Assembly (NCBI GenBank): GCA_030527665.1
Contig: JAUNAK010000006.1
Location: 1 to 64,000 of the forward strand
DNA length: 64,000 nucleotides
Source of the DNA: Eubacteriales bacterium
GTDB lineage: Bacteria > Bacillota > Clostridia > Lachnospirales > Lachnospiraceae
Direction: 5' to 3'
The notes beneath the pieces are model-generated. The model saw only the letters and a program-made list of their open reading frames with translations, was not told the origin of the DNA and ran no database searches. A program made the position numbers and the translations under genes. Of this stretch, positions 27,406-35,930 are shown piece after piece; position 1 is the stretch's first letter; every line of letters begins with the position of its first letter.

Positions 27406-27492
27406 AAGAAGCCTCCAAAAAAGCATAACGATTCCATTATTCAGTTGATTATCTTTCGGGAAAATGCGTTCGATTCGAACAAAGAAAAGTAT

Positions 27493-27525
27493 GTCAGCCA
27501 GCAGGATAACTCCCTGCTCTCTGAC
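27493..27525 (-). other. Hairpin upstream of yraN
   Basis: GTCAG-AGCAGG and its complement form a 13-bp stem with two mismatches; on the plus strand it is followed by an A-rich run, and on the minus strand by ATACTTTTCTTTG. It may be a weak terminator of the fakA transcript 85 bp before yraN. Confidence 0.5.
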
Positions 27526-27581
27526 ACAAAAAAATAGAAAGTCAAAAAATCTGCACAGAAATATGATCCTGTACAGAAATA

Positions 27582-27616
27582 TTTCAGGGCACAGCACAAA
27601 ATGCTGTACCCTGAAA
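27582..27616 (-). other. Long perfect-arm hairpin between fakA and yraN
   Basis: TTTCAGGG-TACAGCA pairs with TGCTGT-GCCCTGAAA over 15 positions with one G-T pair and a loop of 5. It lies between the tandem array (27621-27807) and yraN and is flanked by the short direct repeat CTGxACAGAAATAT. No U run follows, so an mRNA-stability role is more likely than termination. Confidence 0.6.
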
Positions 27617-27620
27617 CAGC

Positions 27621-27807
27621 TCCTGCAAAATCCGAATAATGCTGCATTTTTCTGCAGAGATGCAGTGCCTTCGAAATCTGCGTTATAACCGATACTTCTT
27701 CGGAAATGCAGTTCCTGCAAACTCCGTATTATGATGTATTACTCTACGGAAATGCAGCGTCTGCAAAATTCACATTATGATAGGATCATTCTACGGAAAT
27801 GATACAG
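27621..27807 (-). repeat. Four degenerate 45-50 bp tandem units derived from the fakA 3' end
   Basis: Read on the minus strand, four units begin at about 27807, 27757, 27711 and 27665. Each starts CTGCAT or CTGTATCAT, continues TTCCG-AGA, has a TCATAAT-like centre and ends in TTTGCAGG or a variant. The first unit contains the last codons and stop of fakA (C-I-I-S-V-E-stop). The second still reads C-I-S-V-E-stop, the third C-I-S-E-E and the fourth C-I-S-A-E. The array therefore looks like tandem copies of the gene end that have since drifted. Confidence 0.75.
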
Positions 27808-29456
27808 TAATATACCGGCTGACCTCCGTCATTGACCTCAACATCCAGATCCGGATATTTCTCACTGATCATCTGTGCCATGCGGTTTGCATTCTCCTCG
27901 GAGTATTCCTTTCCGAAGTAAATACTGATCAGTCCAGCCTCATCGGTCATCATTTTATCCACTGCTTCAACGGCAACCTCCTGAATATCTGTACCGACAT
28001 TCAGAATTCCGTTATCGCCGACCGCCATGATATCGCCATGGTGTATCTCAATATCATCGATTTTTGTATCGCGGATCGCATAGGTAAGTTCTGCAGTCTG
28101 AACCGTTCCCAGTGCATCCAGCATCATCTGCTGATTTTCCTCCACGGAAGCACCCGGATCAAATCCAAGCATCGCCGTTACACCCTGCGGTACGGTCTTG
28201 GTCGGAATTACAATGATATTCTTTTCCTGAACCAGTTCACGTGCCTGGTTGGCAGCCATGATAATGTTCTTGTTATTCGGATACAGGAATACATTATCCG
28301 CATTTACCTTATCGATCGCATTGATCACATCCTCGGTACTCGGATTCATGGTCTGACCGCCTTCAATTACATAATCCGCACCCAGTCCGCGGAAGATCTC
28401 TGCAAAGCCTTCTCCGGCAGCTACCGTAACAAAACCGAAAGCCTTGCGCGGCTCTGCCTTTGCTTTTGCGCGTTCTTCCGCCTGTGCCTGTGCCAGCTTC
28501 TCGGCATCTTTGATCAGACGCTCCTGATGCTCTACACGCATGTTGTCGATCTTCATATTGGTAAGAGAACCATAAGTAAGTGCTTTTGTAATGACAACAC
28601 CCGGCTCGTTGGTATGCACATGAATTTTAACAAGATCTGTATCCGGAACAAGTACAAGAGAATCTCCCATTCCAAGCAGGAAGTTTCTCAATTCCTCTAC
28701 TTCACTTCCCGTAAGTTCGTTATCGATATTGATAATGAACTCGGTGCAGTATCCGAATTTGATCTCCTCTTCCGCATCACTTTCGACTGCAGAAGTCTTA
28801 ACCTGCACCTCCGGCTTTGCAAAATCCGTATTGATCTCCTTGCCCATCAGCGCATCGTATGCACCTTCCAGAACAGTCATAAGTCCCTGACCGCCGGAAT
28901 CGACTACACCTGCCTCTTTCAGAACCGGAAGCATATCCGGTGTTTTTGCAAGCACTTCATTACCGTAGTCAATAATATTGCGAATGTATTCTTCCAGCGG
29001 AAGCTGTGCATCCTTCAGCTGAACAGCAATATCTGCCATTCCCTTTGCTACCGTAAGGATCGTTCCTTCCTTCGGTTTGATAACGGCTTTGTATGCCGTC
29101 TCAACAGCCTTCTCACAGGCTGCGGCTATCTTCTGCACATCGATCTCTTCTTCGGCTCTTACGGTTTTGGTAAATCCCCGGAAGAGCTGCGAAAGGATAA
29201 CTCCGGAATTGCCTCGTGCACCTCTGAGCGATCCGTTTGCAATTGCTTTGCAGAGATCCTTCATATTGACATCGGCAAGACTCTGCACCTCTTTGGCAGC
29301 CGCTGTGATCGTCATCGTCATATTGGTACCGGTATCACCATCGGGTACCGGAAATACATTCAGCTCATTGATCCATTCCTTCTTTGCATCCAGATTCTGA
29401 GCGCCCGCAAGAAACATACGGGAAAGAAGTGCCGCATCTATCGTCTGTACTGACAA
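27786..29456 (-). CDS. fakA: DAK2 domain fatty acid kinase, FakA/YloV type
   Basis: FakA phosphorylates FakB-bound fatty acids to acyl phosphates, which PlsX and PlsY use for phospholipids. The 556-aa protein has the DAK2 kinase domain at the N-terminus with NVFPVPDGDTGTNM at about residues 33-46 and GARGNSGVILSQLFRGF near 78, and a C-terminal FakB-like half. The start is a TTG at 29456 with GGAGG eight bases upstream; no nearby ATG fits. It follows asp23 by 18 bp, the usual YloU-YloV pair. No fakB gene is in the window. Confidence 0.93.
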   Translation of the reverse strand: MSVQTIDAALLSRMFLAGAQNLDAKKEWINELNVFPVPDGDTGTNMTMTITAAAKEVQSLADVNMKDLCKAIANGSLRGARGNSGVILSQLFRGFTKTVRAEEEIDVQKIAAACEKAVETAYKAVIKPKEGTILTVAKGMADIAVQLKDAQLPLEEYIRNIIDYGNEVLAKTPDMLPVLKEAGVVDSGGQGLMTVLEGAYDALMGKEINTDFAKPEVQVKTSAVESDAEEEIKFGYCTEFIINIDNELTGSEVEELRNFLLGMGDSLVLVPDTDLVKIHVHTNEPGVVITKALTYGSLTNMKIDNMRVEHQERLIKDAEKLAQAQAEERAKAKAEPRKAFGFVTVAAGEGFAEIFRGLGADYVIEGGQTMNPSTEDVINAIDKVNADNVFLYPNNKNIIMAANQARELVQEKNIIVIPTKTVPQGVTAMLGFDPGASVEENQQMMLDALGTVQTAELTYAIRDTKIDDIEIHHGDIMAVGDNGILNVGTDIQEVAVEAVDKMMTDEAGLISIYFGKEYSEENANRMAQMISEKYPDLDVEVNDGGQPVYYCIISVE

Positions 29457-29474
29457 CTTAGTGTCCTCCTATTA

Positions 29475-29831
29475 TCAATCTATTACTCTGATTCCCTCAA
29501 CCTGAATCGAAACCTTATCAACAGTCATGCCTGTATAGTTCTCCAGCTGATATTTAACGCTTTCGATCAGATTCTGAGCAATTGTAGAAATGCTCACACC
29601 GTATGCAACGATTACATGAAATTCCAGAGAAATTTTATTATCTTCAATTACAACATTGATACCATGCTTCAAACTGTCTTTTTTAAGCAGACGTACCAGA
29701 CCGTCTTTCATATTGACTGCAGCCATACCGACAATGCCGAAACACTCGCATGCGATGCTGCCCGCATAGGTAGCAATAACGTCAGGATTAATGATTACTT
29801 CACCAAGTTTGGAATCAACGTGTCCTTTCAT
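29475..29831 (-). CDS. Asp23/Gls24 family protein (YloU-like)
   Basis: This 118-aa protein belongs to the Asp23/Gls24 family linked to cell-envelope homeostasis. The block GEVIINPDVIATYAGSIACEC at the N-terminus is characteristic, followed by the beta-alpha pattern ending VEGIRVID. GAAAGGAGC precedes the ATG. It is the first gene of the operon with fakA; in Staphylococcus and Bacillus the same pair is conserved. TATACT just upstream may be its -10 box, but no good -35 box is seen. Confidence 0.92.
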   Translation of the reverse strand: MKGHVDSKLGEVIINPDVIATYAGSIACECFGIVGMAAVNMKDGLVRLLKKDSLKHGINVVIEDNKISLEFHVIVAYGVSISTIAQNLIESVKYQLENYTGMTVDKVSIQVEGIRVID

Positions 29832-29928
29832 TTTGTGCTCCTTTCTTCATTTTTAGCCACTCTATAGTATAACGGAAAAATAACGAAAAAGAAATAGTGA
29901 ATACTCACGAATAACAAAAAAAGAGTTC

Positions 29929-29952
29929 CGACATTTCTGTCAGAACTCTTTT
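29929..29952 (-). terminator. Terminator of rpmB
   Basis: AAAAGAGTTC and GAACTCTTTT flank a small inner stem GACA/TGTC. On the minus strand it is followed by seven U residues. It begins 17 bp after the rpmB stop. Confidence 0.9.
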
Positions 29953-29969
29953 ATTGATTCTCGAATGAA

Positions 29970-30155
29970 TTAAACGCGCTCTACTTTGCCGCTTCTAAGG
30001 CAGCTGGCACATACGTTCATCTTTCTGTTACCCTGCGGAGTTTTAACGCGAACTGCTCTAACGTTCGCTTTCCACATATGGTTGCTTCTTCTATGAGAAT
30101 GGCTGACATTGTTACCGAAGTAAACAGCCTTAGAACAAATTGCACACTTAGCCAT
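29970..30155 (-). CDS. rpmB: 50S ribosomal protein L28
   Basis: L28 is a component of the large ribosomal subunit. The 61-aa protein begins MAKCAICSKAVYFGNNVSHS and has the zinc-ribbon cysteines Cys4, Cys7, Cys49 and Cys52, so it is the metal-binding (C+) form. Low-zinc replacement copies without cysteines are known in other bacteria; none is seen here. AAGGAGG lies before the ATG. It is a single-gene transcript with its own promoter and terminator. Confidence 0.97.
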   Translation of the reverse strand: MAKCAICSKAVYFGNNVSHSHRRSNHMWKANVRAVRVKTPQGNRKMNVCASCLRSGKVERV

Positions 30156-30218
30156 CGTTACACCTCCTTAGCCAGAATTCGAGCCATACCCGTAAACCTC
30201 TGGCTCAGACACTTAGAT

Positions 30219-30247
30219 AGTGTACCAAAGTCATTCCGATTTTGCAA
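30219..30247 (-). promoter_or_regulatory. Promoter of rpmB
   Basis: TTGCAA (30247-30242), a 17-bp spacer and TACACT (30224-30219) are a good sigma-A promoter. The leader of about 57 nt has the small hairpin GAGCC/GGCTC, a possible site for autoregulation. The -35 box lies just past the gerW stop. Confidence 0.75.
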
Positions 30248-30261
30248 GAGTTTTTTTATTA

Positions 30262-30648
30262 TTATTCTTCAAATTCCGGAGTTTCCTCTGCGCTATCCTC
30301 ATCCTTGCCGATAAAATCCTTAATTTTGTCTATAATTCCGGGTGCCATGTCGATCAGCTTGGACATTCCGTCGCTGCTCTTCATACTCACCAGATTGGTG
30401 CTTCCGTCCGGTCCGACCAGCAAAACCGCTGCCGGTGACATCTTAACTCCCATTCCGCCGCCGCCGTTATTTCTGGATGCGCCGTTATCAGAACCGGCTG
30501 CCAGTCCAAAAGAAACATCTGCAAGCGGGATCATGATGCTGTCGCCAACCGGAACCGGCTGACCAACAACGGATTTTGTGGTAAGAAAATTCTGAAGTCC
30601 TTTAAACAATGCTTCTACATTATTCTGAAAATTGTTGCCGTTTGCCAT
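30262..30648 (-). CDS. ytfJ: Sporulation protein YtfJ/GerW
   Basis: GerW (YtfJ) is a spore protein needed for normal germination in Bacillus. The 128-aa protein has the family core QNFLTTKSVVGQPVPVGDSI and the Gly-rich stretch NNGGGGMGVKMSPAAVLLV. I start at the ATG at 30648 with AGGAGG six bases upstream; the open frame runs 12 codons further. It lies 32 bp after the DUF2953 gene, the YtfI-YtfJ arrangement known from spore formers. Its presence suggests that the organism can sporulate. Confidence 0.92.
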   Translation of the reverse strand: MANGNNFQNNVEALFKGLQNFLTTKSVVGQPVPVGDSIMIPLADVSFGLAAGSDNGASRNNGGGGMGVKMSPAAVLLVGPDGSTNLVSMKSSDGMSKLIDMAPGIIDKIKDFIGKDEDSAEETPEFEE

Positions 30649-30680
30649 GACAAACCTCCTGTATCCTTTTATTTCGTACA

Positions 30681-31826
30681 TCACTGTGTATTTTTATTTT
30701 TCTTTCGCTCCCTAAGAAACAGCCGGATCAGCCGGAAGGTATCCCGATTCAGAAGCAGTCCCAGTATCTGCAGAAGCAGATATCCCAGAAAAACATGCCC
30801 GCGGATCATCAGGTCGCAGGCAATCTCCTGTTTGTCAAACACCGCTTCTTCACGTACCTTCCACCCCTTCGGCATCAGCAGATTGGCAGCATACATATAC
30901 CCCAGCAGTTCGCCGGTCAGTGCCGGATCTTCAAATCCGAACAGCAGCCAACCCTCCGTTTTTCGCGGGAGAATATGTTTCAGCATCCTGCCCAGCACTC
31001 GAAAGATCCGGTTCTTTAATCTCCGAAAACTTTCTGTCCGCAGATACTCGATCCACGGATCCGCTTTTCTGCGAAATCCACGATATGCGTCTGCTGCCCT
31101 GCGAATTGCCTTTCGTATTTTTCCGACCAGTCCTCCGTACTGTGCCAGCAGGCGGTGAAGAAATCCCGGTCTCTCCAGCTCAACGATCTCCGGCTTCAGT
31201 TTCTTTGCCCGCTCTTCCGTTTCCGGATCCGGCATGTACTTCCATCTTCCCGGCTCTGCCGTCGGCTTCTTCCTTGCACTTCCATCCGAATTACGTCCGG
31301 AACCATATGCCGCATCTGCTTTGCTTCCGGAATCCCCGAAATCAGTAATCAGCGGCTTTTCACCGGCTGTCAGGCTCTCTTCTGCACGATGTTCATCTGC
31401 AGAAATATTCTGCGGCTCTGAAGCGGCTCCGGAAGCTTTAGTCGTACCCGTCTCTGCATGCACGGCTTCTTTTTCCGCCTTATCGGTTTCCGCATCTGCA
31501 GCATTCACCTGCGCTTCGGATCCTTTTTCATTCCCCGGTTCTTTCTTTGCAGCCGTCCCCTTTTTTATCGGAATTCCGAATATCCGGACCACATACTGCA
31601 GATTCGAATCGCTGTCACCGAATTGGAACGTGACCCTCAGACGAAGGAGCTGCAAAAACCAGGATCCTCCGACTTCGGCCAGCAAGACTTCATCCTGATA
31701 CTTCACCCGCAGCCGATAGCAGATCGGTGTACAGAGGATCAGCAGAAGCACAACAAGAAGCAGGAGCAGAATGCCAAGCAGTATTTTACCGATAACCGAT
31801 AGAATACCCAGCAAAATCGCTACCAT
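30681..31826 (-). CDS. DUF2953 protein (YtfI-like)
   Basis: This 381-aa protein has one N-terminal membrane segment (about residues 5-33), a beta-rich piece to about residue 95, a disordered Ala/Glu/Lys-rich linker to about 190, and a Lys/Arg-rich C-terminal DUF2953 region with a second hydrophobic stretch near 345-360. YtfI of Bacillus has this domain and is next to ytfJ as here, so a role in sporulation is likely though the mechanism is unknown. AGGAGG precedes the ATG; the start overlaps the upstream gene by 7 bp. Confidence 0.85.
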   Translation of the reverse strand: MVAILLGILSVIGKILLGILLLLLVVLLLILCTPICYRLRVKYQDEVLLAEVGGSWFLQLLRLRVTFQFGDSDSNLQYVVRIFGIPIKKGTAAKKEPGNEKGSEAQVNAADAETDKAEKEAVHAETGTTKASGAASEPQNISADEHRAEESLTAGEKPLITDFGDSGSKADAAYGSGRNSDGSARKKPTAEPGRWKYMPDPETEERAKKLKPEIVELERPGFLHRLLAQYGGLVGKIRKAIRRAADAYRGFRRKADPWIEYLRTESFRRLKNRIFRVLGRMLKHILPRKTEGWLLFGFEDPALTGELLGYMYAANLLMPKGWKVREEAVFDKQEIACDLMIRGHVFLGYLLLQILGLLLNRDTFRLIRLFLRERKKNKNTQ

Positions 31827-32173
31827 GTACTGCCCTCCTGTTTATTTCGAACATGAAGCAGATATTCCTTCAGATCACACGCGCCTGTCGCCAGAAAGGA
31901 ATCTCTTGCGATCCTTTCGACCACACGAAATGCTTCTTCCTTTCCCATTGCCGCACCGACGATCAGCGGAATTGGCTGGTTCGGATCCTGTCTGTTCAGA
32001 TACAGAGAGGACCAGATATCCAGCTGCTCCGATTCCGATGCAGCAATCGTAATCAGATAAAGCCCGGGAAAAGATCTCCCCCGGGCTATCGCTCGCATAA
32101 CCGCTCGTTTCTGCTCCTGTGCCTGTTCACCGATATAGAGGTTTTTCAGATATTCTCTTTTTTCGGTACCCAT
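31820..32173 (-). CDS. Conserved protein of unknown function
   Basis: I do not recognise this 117-aa protein. It is soluble, has no cysteine cluster apart from a single Cys in TGACDLKEYL, and looks alpha/beta with the hydrophobic strand GLYLITIAAS near residue 37 and PLIVGAAMGKEEAF near 68. The start lies in the end of the Nudix gene (28-bp overlap) and its stop overlaps the DUF2953 start by 7 bp. Such tight packing indicates translational coupling and a real gene. Confidence 0.75.
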   Translation of the reverse strand: MGTEKREYLKNLYIGEQAQEQKRAVMRAIARGRSFPGLYLITIAASESEQLDIWSSLYLNRQDPNQPIPLIVGAAMGKEEAFRVVERIARDSFLATGACDLKEYLLHVRNKQEGSTW

Positions 32174-32601
32174 AAACCTGCTTTCTTCATCTCCAGATAT
32201 TCACTATAGCCCTTTTCCAGAATCTGACGCTCATTCACAAACTTCAGAAGATGATAGGCTTCATGATATTTATAAAACCCGGAATCGGTAAAGTACTCCT
32301 CCCACTGGGGTTTGCTGTAATAGCTGTTTGCCATCATCAGATACCAGTGGACTTCCTTCTCCACAACGCCTTCCGGTACATTGAACGTGTAATGACTTGT
32401 ATCGATGTATTTCTTAATAACCGCTTTAGCTCCGGATTCTTCCCGTACCTCCCGGAGTGCGGTCTCGGTGAATTCCTCACCGGGTTCTACGGTGCCTTTC
32501 GGCAGCACCCAGCCCTCGTATCTGTTTTTGTAATTCTTATACAGGACGAGGATCTTCCCGCGAAAGATCACCAGTCCTCCGCAGCTTGTCGCATGAATCA
32601 T
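32146..32601 (-). CDS. Nudix hydrolase
   Basis: This 151-aa protein has the Nudix box GTVEPGEEFTETALREVREE starting at residue 36, with the metal-binding REVREE intact. Such enzymes cleave nucleoside diphosphates linked to another group; the substrate cannot be told, though the diadenosine polyphosphate/MutT-like group is closest in length. I start at the ATG at 32601 with GGGAGG eight bases upstream. It heads the operon Nudix, unknown gene, DUF2953 gene, ytfJ. Confidence 0.92.
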   Translation of the reverse strand: MIHATSCGGLVIFRGKILVLYKNYKNRYEGWVLPKGTVEPGEEFTETALREVREESGAKAVIKKYIDTSHYTFNVPEGVVEKEVHWYLMMANSYYSKPQWEEYFTDSGFYKYHEAYHLLKFVNERQILEKGYSEYLEMKKAGLWVPKKENI

Positions 32602-32683
32602 GTGCGCATCCTCCCGTTCTTCTGATCCCCCCTGAAACCGGCGATCATTGCCGGGTGTCTCAATACACCCTGTGCTCCCTTCT

Positions 32684-32712
32684 AGTATACGACAATCCAC
32701 ATAGGCACACAA
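32684..32712 (-). promoter_or_regulatory. Promoter of the Nudix-ytfJ operon
   Basis: TTGTGT (32712-32707), a 17-bp spacer and TATACT (32689-32684) form a good housekeeping promoter. The start near 32677 gives a 75-nt leader before the Nudix ATG. Confidence 0.7.
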
Positions 32713-32742
32713 GAACTAATACCATATCCACAGACATCAAAA

Positions 32743-32769
32743 CGGCACTGTCCTCCTCAGACAGTGCCG
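32743..32769 (-). terminator. Terminator of the zapA-to-PBP operon
   Basis: CGGCACTGTC and GACAGTGCCG form a perfect 10-bp stem with a 7-base loop, followed on the minus strand by TTTTGATG. It lies about 80 bp after the PBP stop. Confidence 0.8.
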
Positions 32770-32777
32770 CCTGGCAG

Positions 32778-32811
32778 ATTCTCATGCGACTATCCAGCGC
32801 TGCATGAGAAT
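32778..32811 (+). terminator. Second hairpin after the PBP gene, U run on the plus side
   Basis: ATTCTCATG and CATGAGAAT form a 9-bp stem around a 16-base loop, followed on the plus strand by AGTATTTTTT. No gene precedes it on the plus strand, so it either blocks antisense transcription into the PBP gene or acts only as an mRNA-end structure on the minus strand. Confidence 0.45.
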
Positions 32812-32846
32812 AGTATTTTTTGCTATTTACGCATGTATCATTGTCT

Positions 32847-34331
32847 TTATTGACCGTTTCCGAACCATGTCTGAAAAACCGTTCTCGCTGCCTGTGTGGC
32901 AGGTGCGATTCCGTTTCCTCCGCCCTCAATGATTACAGCAATTACGATATCCTCTCTTCCCGTATTGGAAAAACCGATAAACCAGGAATGAGCGGTTCCG
33001 TCTTCAATATTGCCATACTCAGCAGTACCGGTTTTTCCGGCAATGTCATAGGGAAGATCTGCAAGATCCGCTGCCGTTCCCCATTGTACGACCGCTTTCA
33101 TGACTTTCTGAAGATTTTCTGCCTCGGAAGCATTCATGACCTCACGCATGACTTCCGGTTCCGCTTCGTTTTCATACTTTCCATCTGCACTCACGATTCG
33201 ATCCACAAACATGGGCCGCATCATTTTTCCACCGTTTGCAACCGCATCCGCAACCAGACACATCTGAATCGGTGTTGCCAGTGTATCGCCCTGTCCGATA
33301 GCCGTCTGCATGGTCAGCTGGTCCGGTGTGTTTTTATCCAGATGAAACTCACTGGTCGTAGCCGAAAGATCGGTATCCAGATCTGCATTAAAGCCGAAGC
33401 TCTCTGCTGTTTCGCGCAGCACATCTTTGTCGATCAGATGCGTAGCCATATAGGCAAACGCACAGTTGCAGGAATTCGCAACCGCAGATTCAAAATTCTC
33501 GTATCCATGCGCGTAATATCCGTAACAGTGGATCGTAAAATCCGATTCCGTATGGGTACCTTCACAGGTATATTCAAAATTATCAAACGTTCCATAGGTA
33601 CGCAGATAAGCCAATGCAGTAATAACCTTGAATGTCGAGCCCGGCGGATACAATCCCTGCATGACTCTGTTCAAAAAGATTCCGTTATCATTCTGCGTCA
33701 GATAATCCCAGTCTTCTGTGACCGTATTGGGATCATAAGCCGGACTGCTGTAGTCTACCAGAACCTTTCCGGTGTCTGCATCCATTACAACAACGGCACC
33801 GCTTTGACCAGTAAGAGCATCTGCCGCTGCCTGCTGCAGCGAAACATCCAGTGTTGTAACCAGATTGTCGCCCGGCTTTTTCTCCTCGTACAGTTCCTTC
33901 TGCACCTGATTCATAATGCTTGCGTTGGACTGGAGAAGAGCTGCATTTTTGGATGCCTCCAGACCGCTTCCTCCATAGGCCGAATATCCTACCGTCTGGG
34001 CAAACAAACTTCCGTATGGATACACCCTGGTCTCATTCCCGTTTTCATCCCAGCGGGTTGCCGCCAGTTCGGTCACGCCGTCTCTGGCGAGAATGCTTCC
34101 TCTCTGAATTTCTTCGGCCACTGCCTCCTGTCGTTTATTGACAGGACTGTTCAGCAGTTCCTCGCTCTTCACAACCTGAAAATAGACCATATATCCAATC
34201 AGACTCAGAAATACAGCGAGACTGAGAAAGGACACGATCCGGTAAGGTCTAATGATTACGGAACGCGAGGTCTTCTTTTGTTTGCTGTTCGATTCGTTTT
34301 CCAAGTTCGTCCGTATTCCTTTCCGGCGCAT
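32847..34331 (-). CDS. Class B penicillin-binding protein (PbpA/FtsI-like transpeptidase)
   Basis: This membrane-anchored transpeptidase cross-links peptidoglycan. With the start at 34331 it has 494 aa: a short basic N-terminus, one membrane helix (about residues 31-52), a dimerisation region, and the penicillin-binding domain with SxxK at Ser232-Lys235, SCN in ANSCNCAF, and KTG beginning at Lys433. The start is uncertain: the open frame runs to 34610 inside ftsW, and ATGs at 34337 and 34331 or a TTG at 34304 are possible. It follows the FtsW/RodA-type gene, the usual pair for a SEDS glycosyltransferase and its cognate PBP. Confidence 0.9.
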   Translation of the reverse strand: MRRKGIRTNLENESNSKQKKTSRSVIIRPYRIVSFLSLAVFLSLIGYMVYFQVVKSEELLNSPVNKRQEAVAEEIQRGSILARDGVTELAATRWDENGNETRVYPYGSLFAQTVGYSAYGGSGLEASKNAALLQSNASIMNQVQKELYEEKKPGDNLVTTLDVSLQQAAADALTGQSGAVVVMDADTGKVLVDYSSPAYDPNTVTEDWDYLTQNDNGIFLNRVMQGLYPPGSTFKVITALAYLRTYGTFDNFEYTCEGTHTESDFTIHCYGYYAHGYENFESAVANSCNCAFAYMATHLIDKDVLRETAESFGFNADLDTDLSATTSEFHLDKNTPDQLTMQTAIGQGDTLATPIQMCLVADAVANGGKMMRPMFVDRIVSADGKYENEAEPEVMREVMNASEAENLQKVMKAVVQWGTAADLADLPYDIAGKTGTAEYGNIEDGTAHSWFIGFSNTGREDIVIAVIIEGGGNGIAPATQAARTVFQTWFGNGQ

Positions 34332-35904
34332 TTCCATACGCCCTGTCCCGGTCATTCTCTGTCGAATAACCATTTCTTCTGCTGTTTTCTTCACTGTCGT
34401 ATTCCTGATAAGGATGCATATCCGTTCTTCGGTATCTTCCGTTCCTCTCCGCATACGGCGAATCGGGAGCATTGTCTGCACCACGGCGCGGATAACCTGC
34501 ATGGGGGTCTGACGGACGCCCGTACTGCTGACGGTCATACTCCTCCTGCATGCTTCTGCGATAAGCGGCACGCTGCCGGCGTTCCCGCTCTTCCACTTCT
34601 GCATCCTCATCCTTTCGCATAATATACAATCCCTGGATGATCGAAATCATTATGATCGTACACATGATCGAACTTCCGCCGTAACTGATCAGCGGAAGGG
34701 TAATTCCTGTCATCGGAATAAATTTTGTTGTTCCTCCAATGGTCAGAAACACCTGAAAAGCATATTCTGTTCCCAGTCCGATCGCAGCCAGACGGTAAAA
34801 CGGCTTATCCAGCTTCATGGAAATATTTACGATCAGCAGGTACATACCCATGCACAGGAGGATCAGACAAATCGCAAACGCAATTCCGAATTCCTCACAG
34901 ATGGCTGCAAACGTAAAATCCTGATGTGCCAGCGGGATCATATCCGGATGTCCGTTCATCAGGCCGGTTCCAAACCAGCCTCCTGCACAGACACCGAAAA
35001 GTGCCTGTATGATCTGGTAGCCGGTTCCTTCATAATCGGTAAACGGATCCTTCCAGACAGCCACCCGCACACGTACATGCTCAAACAGCTTGTAGGCAAT
35101 CACGGATGCTCCTGCCATACCGCCCAGTCCCAGTACCACATATCCGGGATTTCTGGTTGCTACAAATACCATAACGATATACGCCACAAAATATACCAGC
35201 GCAGCACCCAGATCCGCAGAAAGGGCCAGAATGCCTACATGTACAGCTGCAATGACCGTAACGATCAGCACCTGGTGAAAATCATGACGTTCCTGCAGCA
35301 TACCGGCCATGAACAGCACGACCGTGATCTTTACGAATTCTGAAAACTGAAAGGAAATACCGGCAATCGTGATCGACAGATTGGCGCCGTAGGTCACTCG
35401 ACCCATAACCAGAACACCGGCCAGAAGTCCGATACCGACGATCGCATACAGCCAGGACAGACGGGATACGATCCTTACCCTACGGATAAACACCGGAATG
35501 ATAAAACAGATCAGTGTTGATGCCGCTACAATAATAAACTGTTTCCTCGCATTGTCTACGCCAAGCCTGGTCTGAATGACCAGTCCCACAGACAGGAGCA
35601 TACACATGGTATTCAAAAGAATCAGTGATGCTTTCTGATAGATCAGCCTGTACAGGATCTGAACGATCAATATATATCCGATCACGCTAAGCAGCATGAT
35701 CAGCATCAGAGGATCCGCCGCTTTCAAATACATGACTAGATAACAAACGATATTAAACAGCACCATCAGACCGATCTGCTTTCGCATGATCCGCCGACGT
35801 GCTTCTTCGTCCCGGCGCCTCAAAACCATGAAGGTCTCCAGGGTAAAAAAGATCATCAGTGCCAGGAGAAGGTATTTTGAGATCTGTATTACAATACTAA
35901 CCAT
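34249..35904 (-). CDS. FtsW/RodA/SpoVE family SEDS protein
   Basis: SEDS proteins polymerise lipid II with a partner class B PBP. This 551-aa protein has about ten membrane helices in residues 5-420, the conserved LPLISYGGSS near 395, and a long hydrophilic tail (about the last 120 residues) rich in Arg, Tyr and Asp that is unusual for the family. I cannot separate FtsW, RodA and SpoVE by sequence; the neighbour zapA points to division. The tail-coding end overlaps the start of the PBP gene by about 80 bp. Confidence 0.92.
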   Translation of the reverse strand: MVSIVIQISKYLLLALMIFFTLETFMVLRRRDEEARRRIMRKQIGLMVLFNIVCYLVMYLKAADPLMLIMLLSVIGYILIVQILYRLIYQKASLILLNTMCMLLSVGLVIQTRLGVDNARKQFIIVAASTLICFIIPVFIRRVRIVSRLSWLYAIVGIGLLAGVLVMGRVTYGANLSITIAGISFQFSEFVKITVVLFMAGMLQERHDFHQVLIVTVIAAVHVGILALSADLGAALVYFVAYIVMVFVATRNPGYVVLGLGGMAGASVIAYKLFEHVRVRVAVWKDPFTDYEGTGYQIIQALFGVCAGGWFGTGLMNGHPDMIPLAHQDFTFAAICEEFGIAFAICLILLCMGMYLLIVNISMKLDKPFYRLAAIGLGTEYAFQVFLTIGGTTKFIPMTGITLPLISYGGSSIMCTIIMISIIQGLYIMRKDEDAEVEERERRQRAAYRRSMQEEYDRQQYGRPSDPHAGYPRRGADNAPDSPYAERNGRYRRTDMHPYQEYDSEENSRRNGYSTENDRDRAYGNAPERNTDELGKRIEQQTKEDLAFRNH

Positions 35905-35930
35905 ACACTTCTATCCTTTTCTGAAAACGG

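Noticed and set aside
27406..27720. N-terminal extension of YraN by 105 residues
   Set aside because: It begins inside the tandem repeats and has no ribosome binding site, whereas GGAGG precedes the ATG at 27405 and the shorter protein matches the family.
27493..27807. CRISPR array or transposable element at the fakA-yraN gap
   Set aside because: The units are contiguous with no spacers between them, diverged in sequence, and have no transposase, terminal inverted repeats or target-site duplication.
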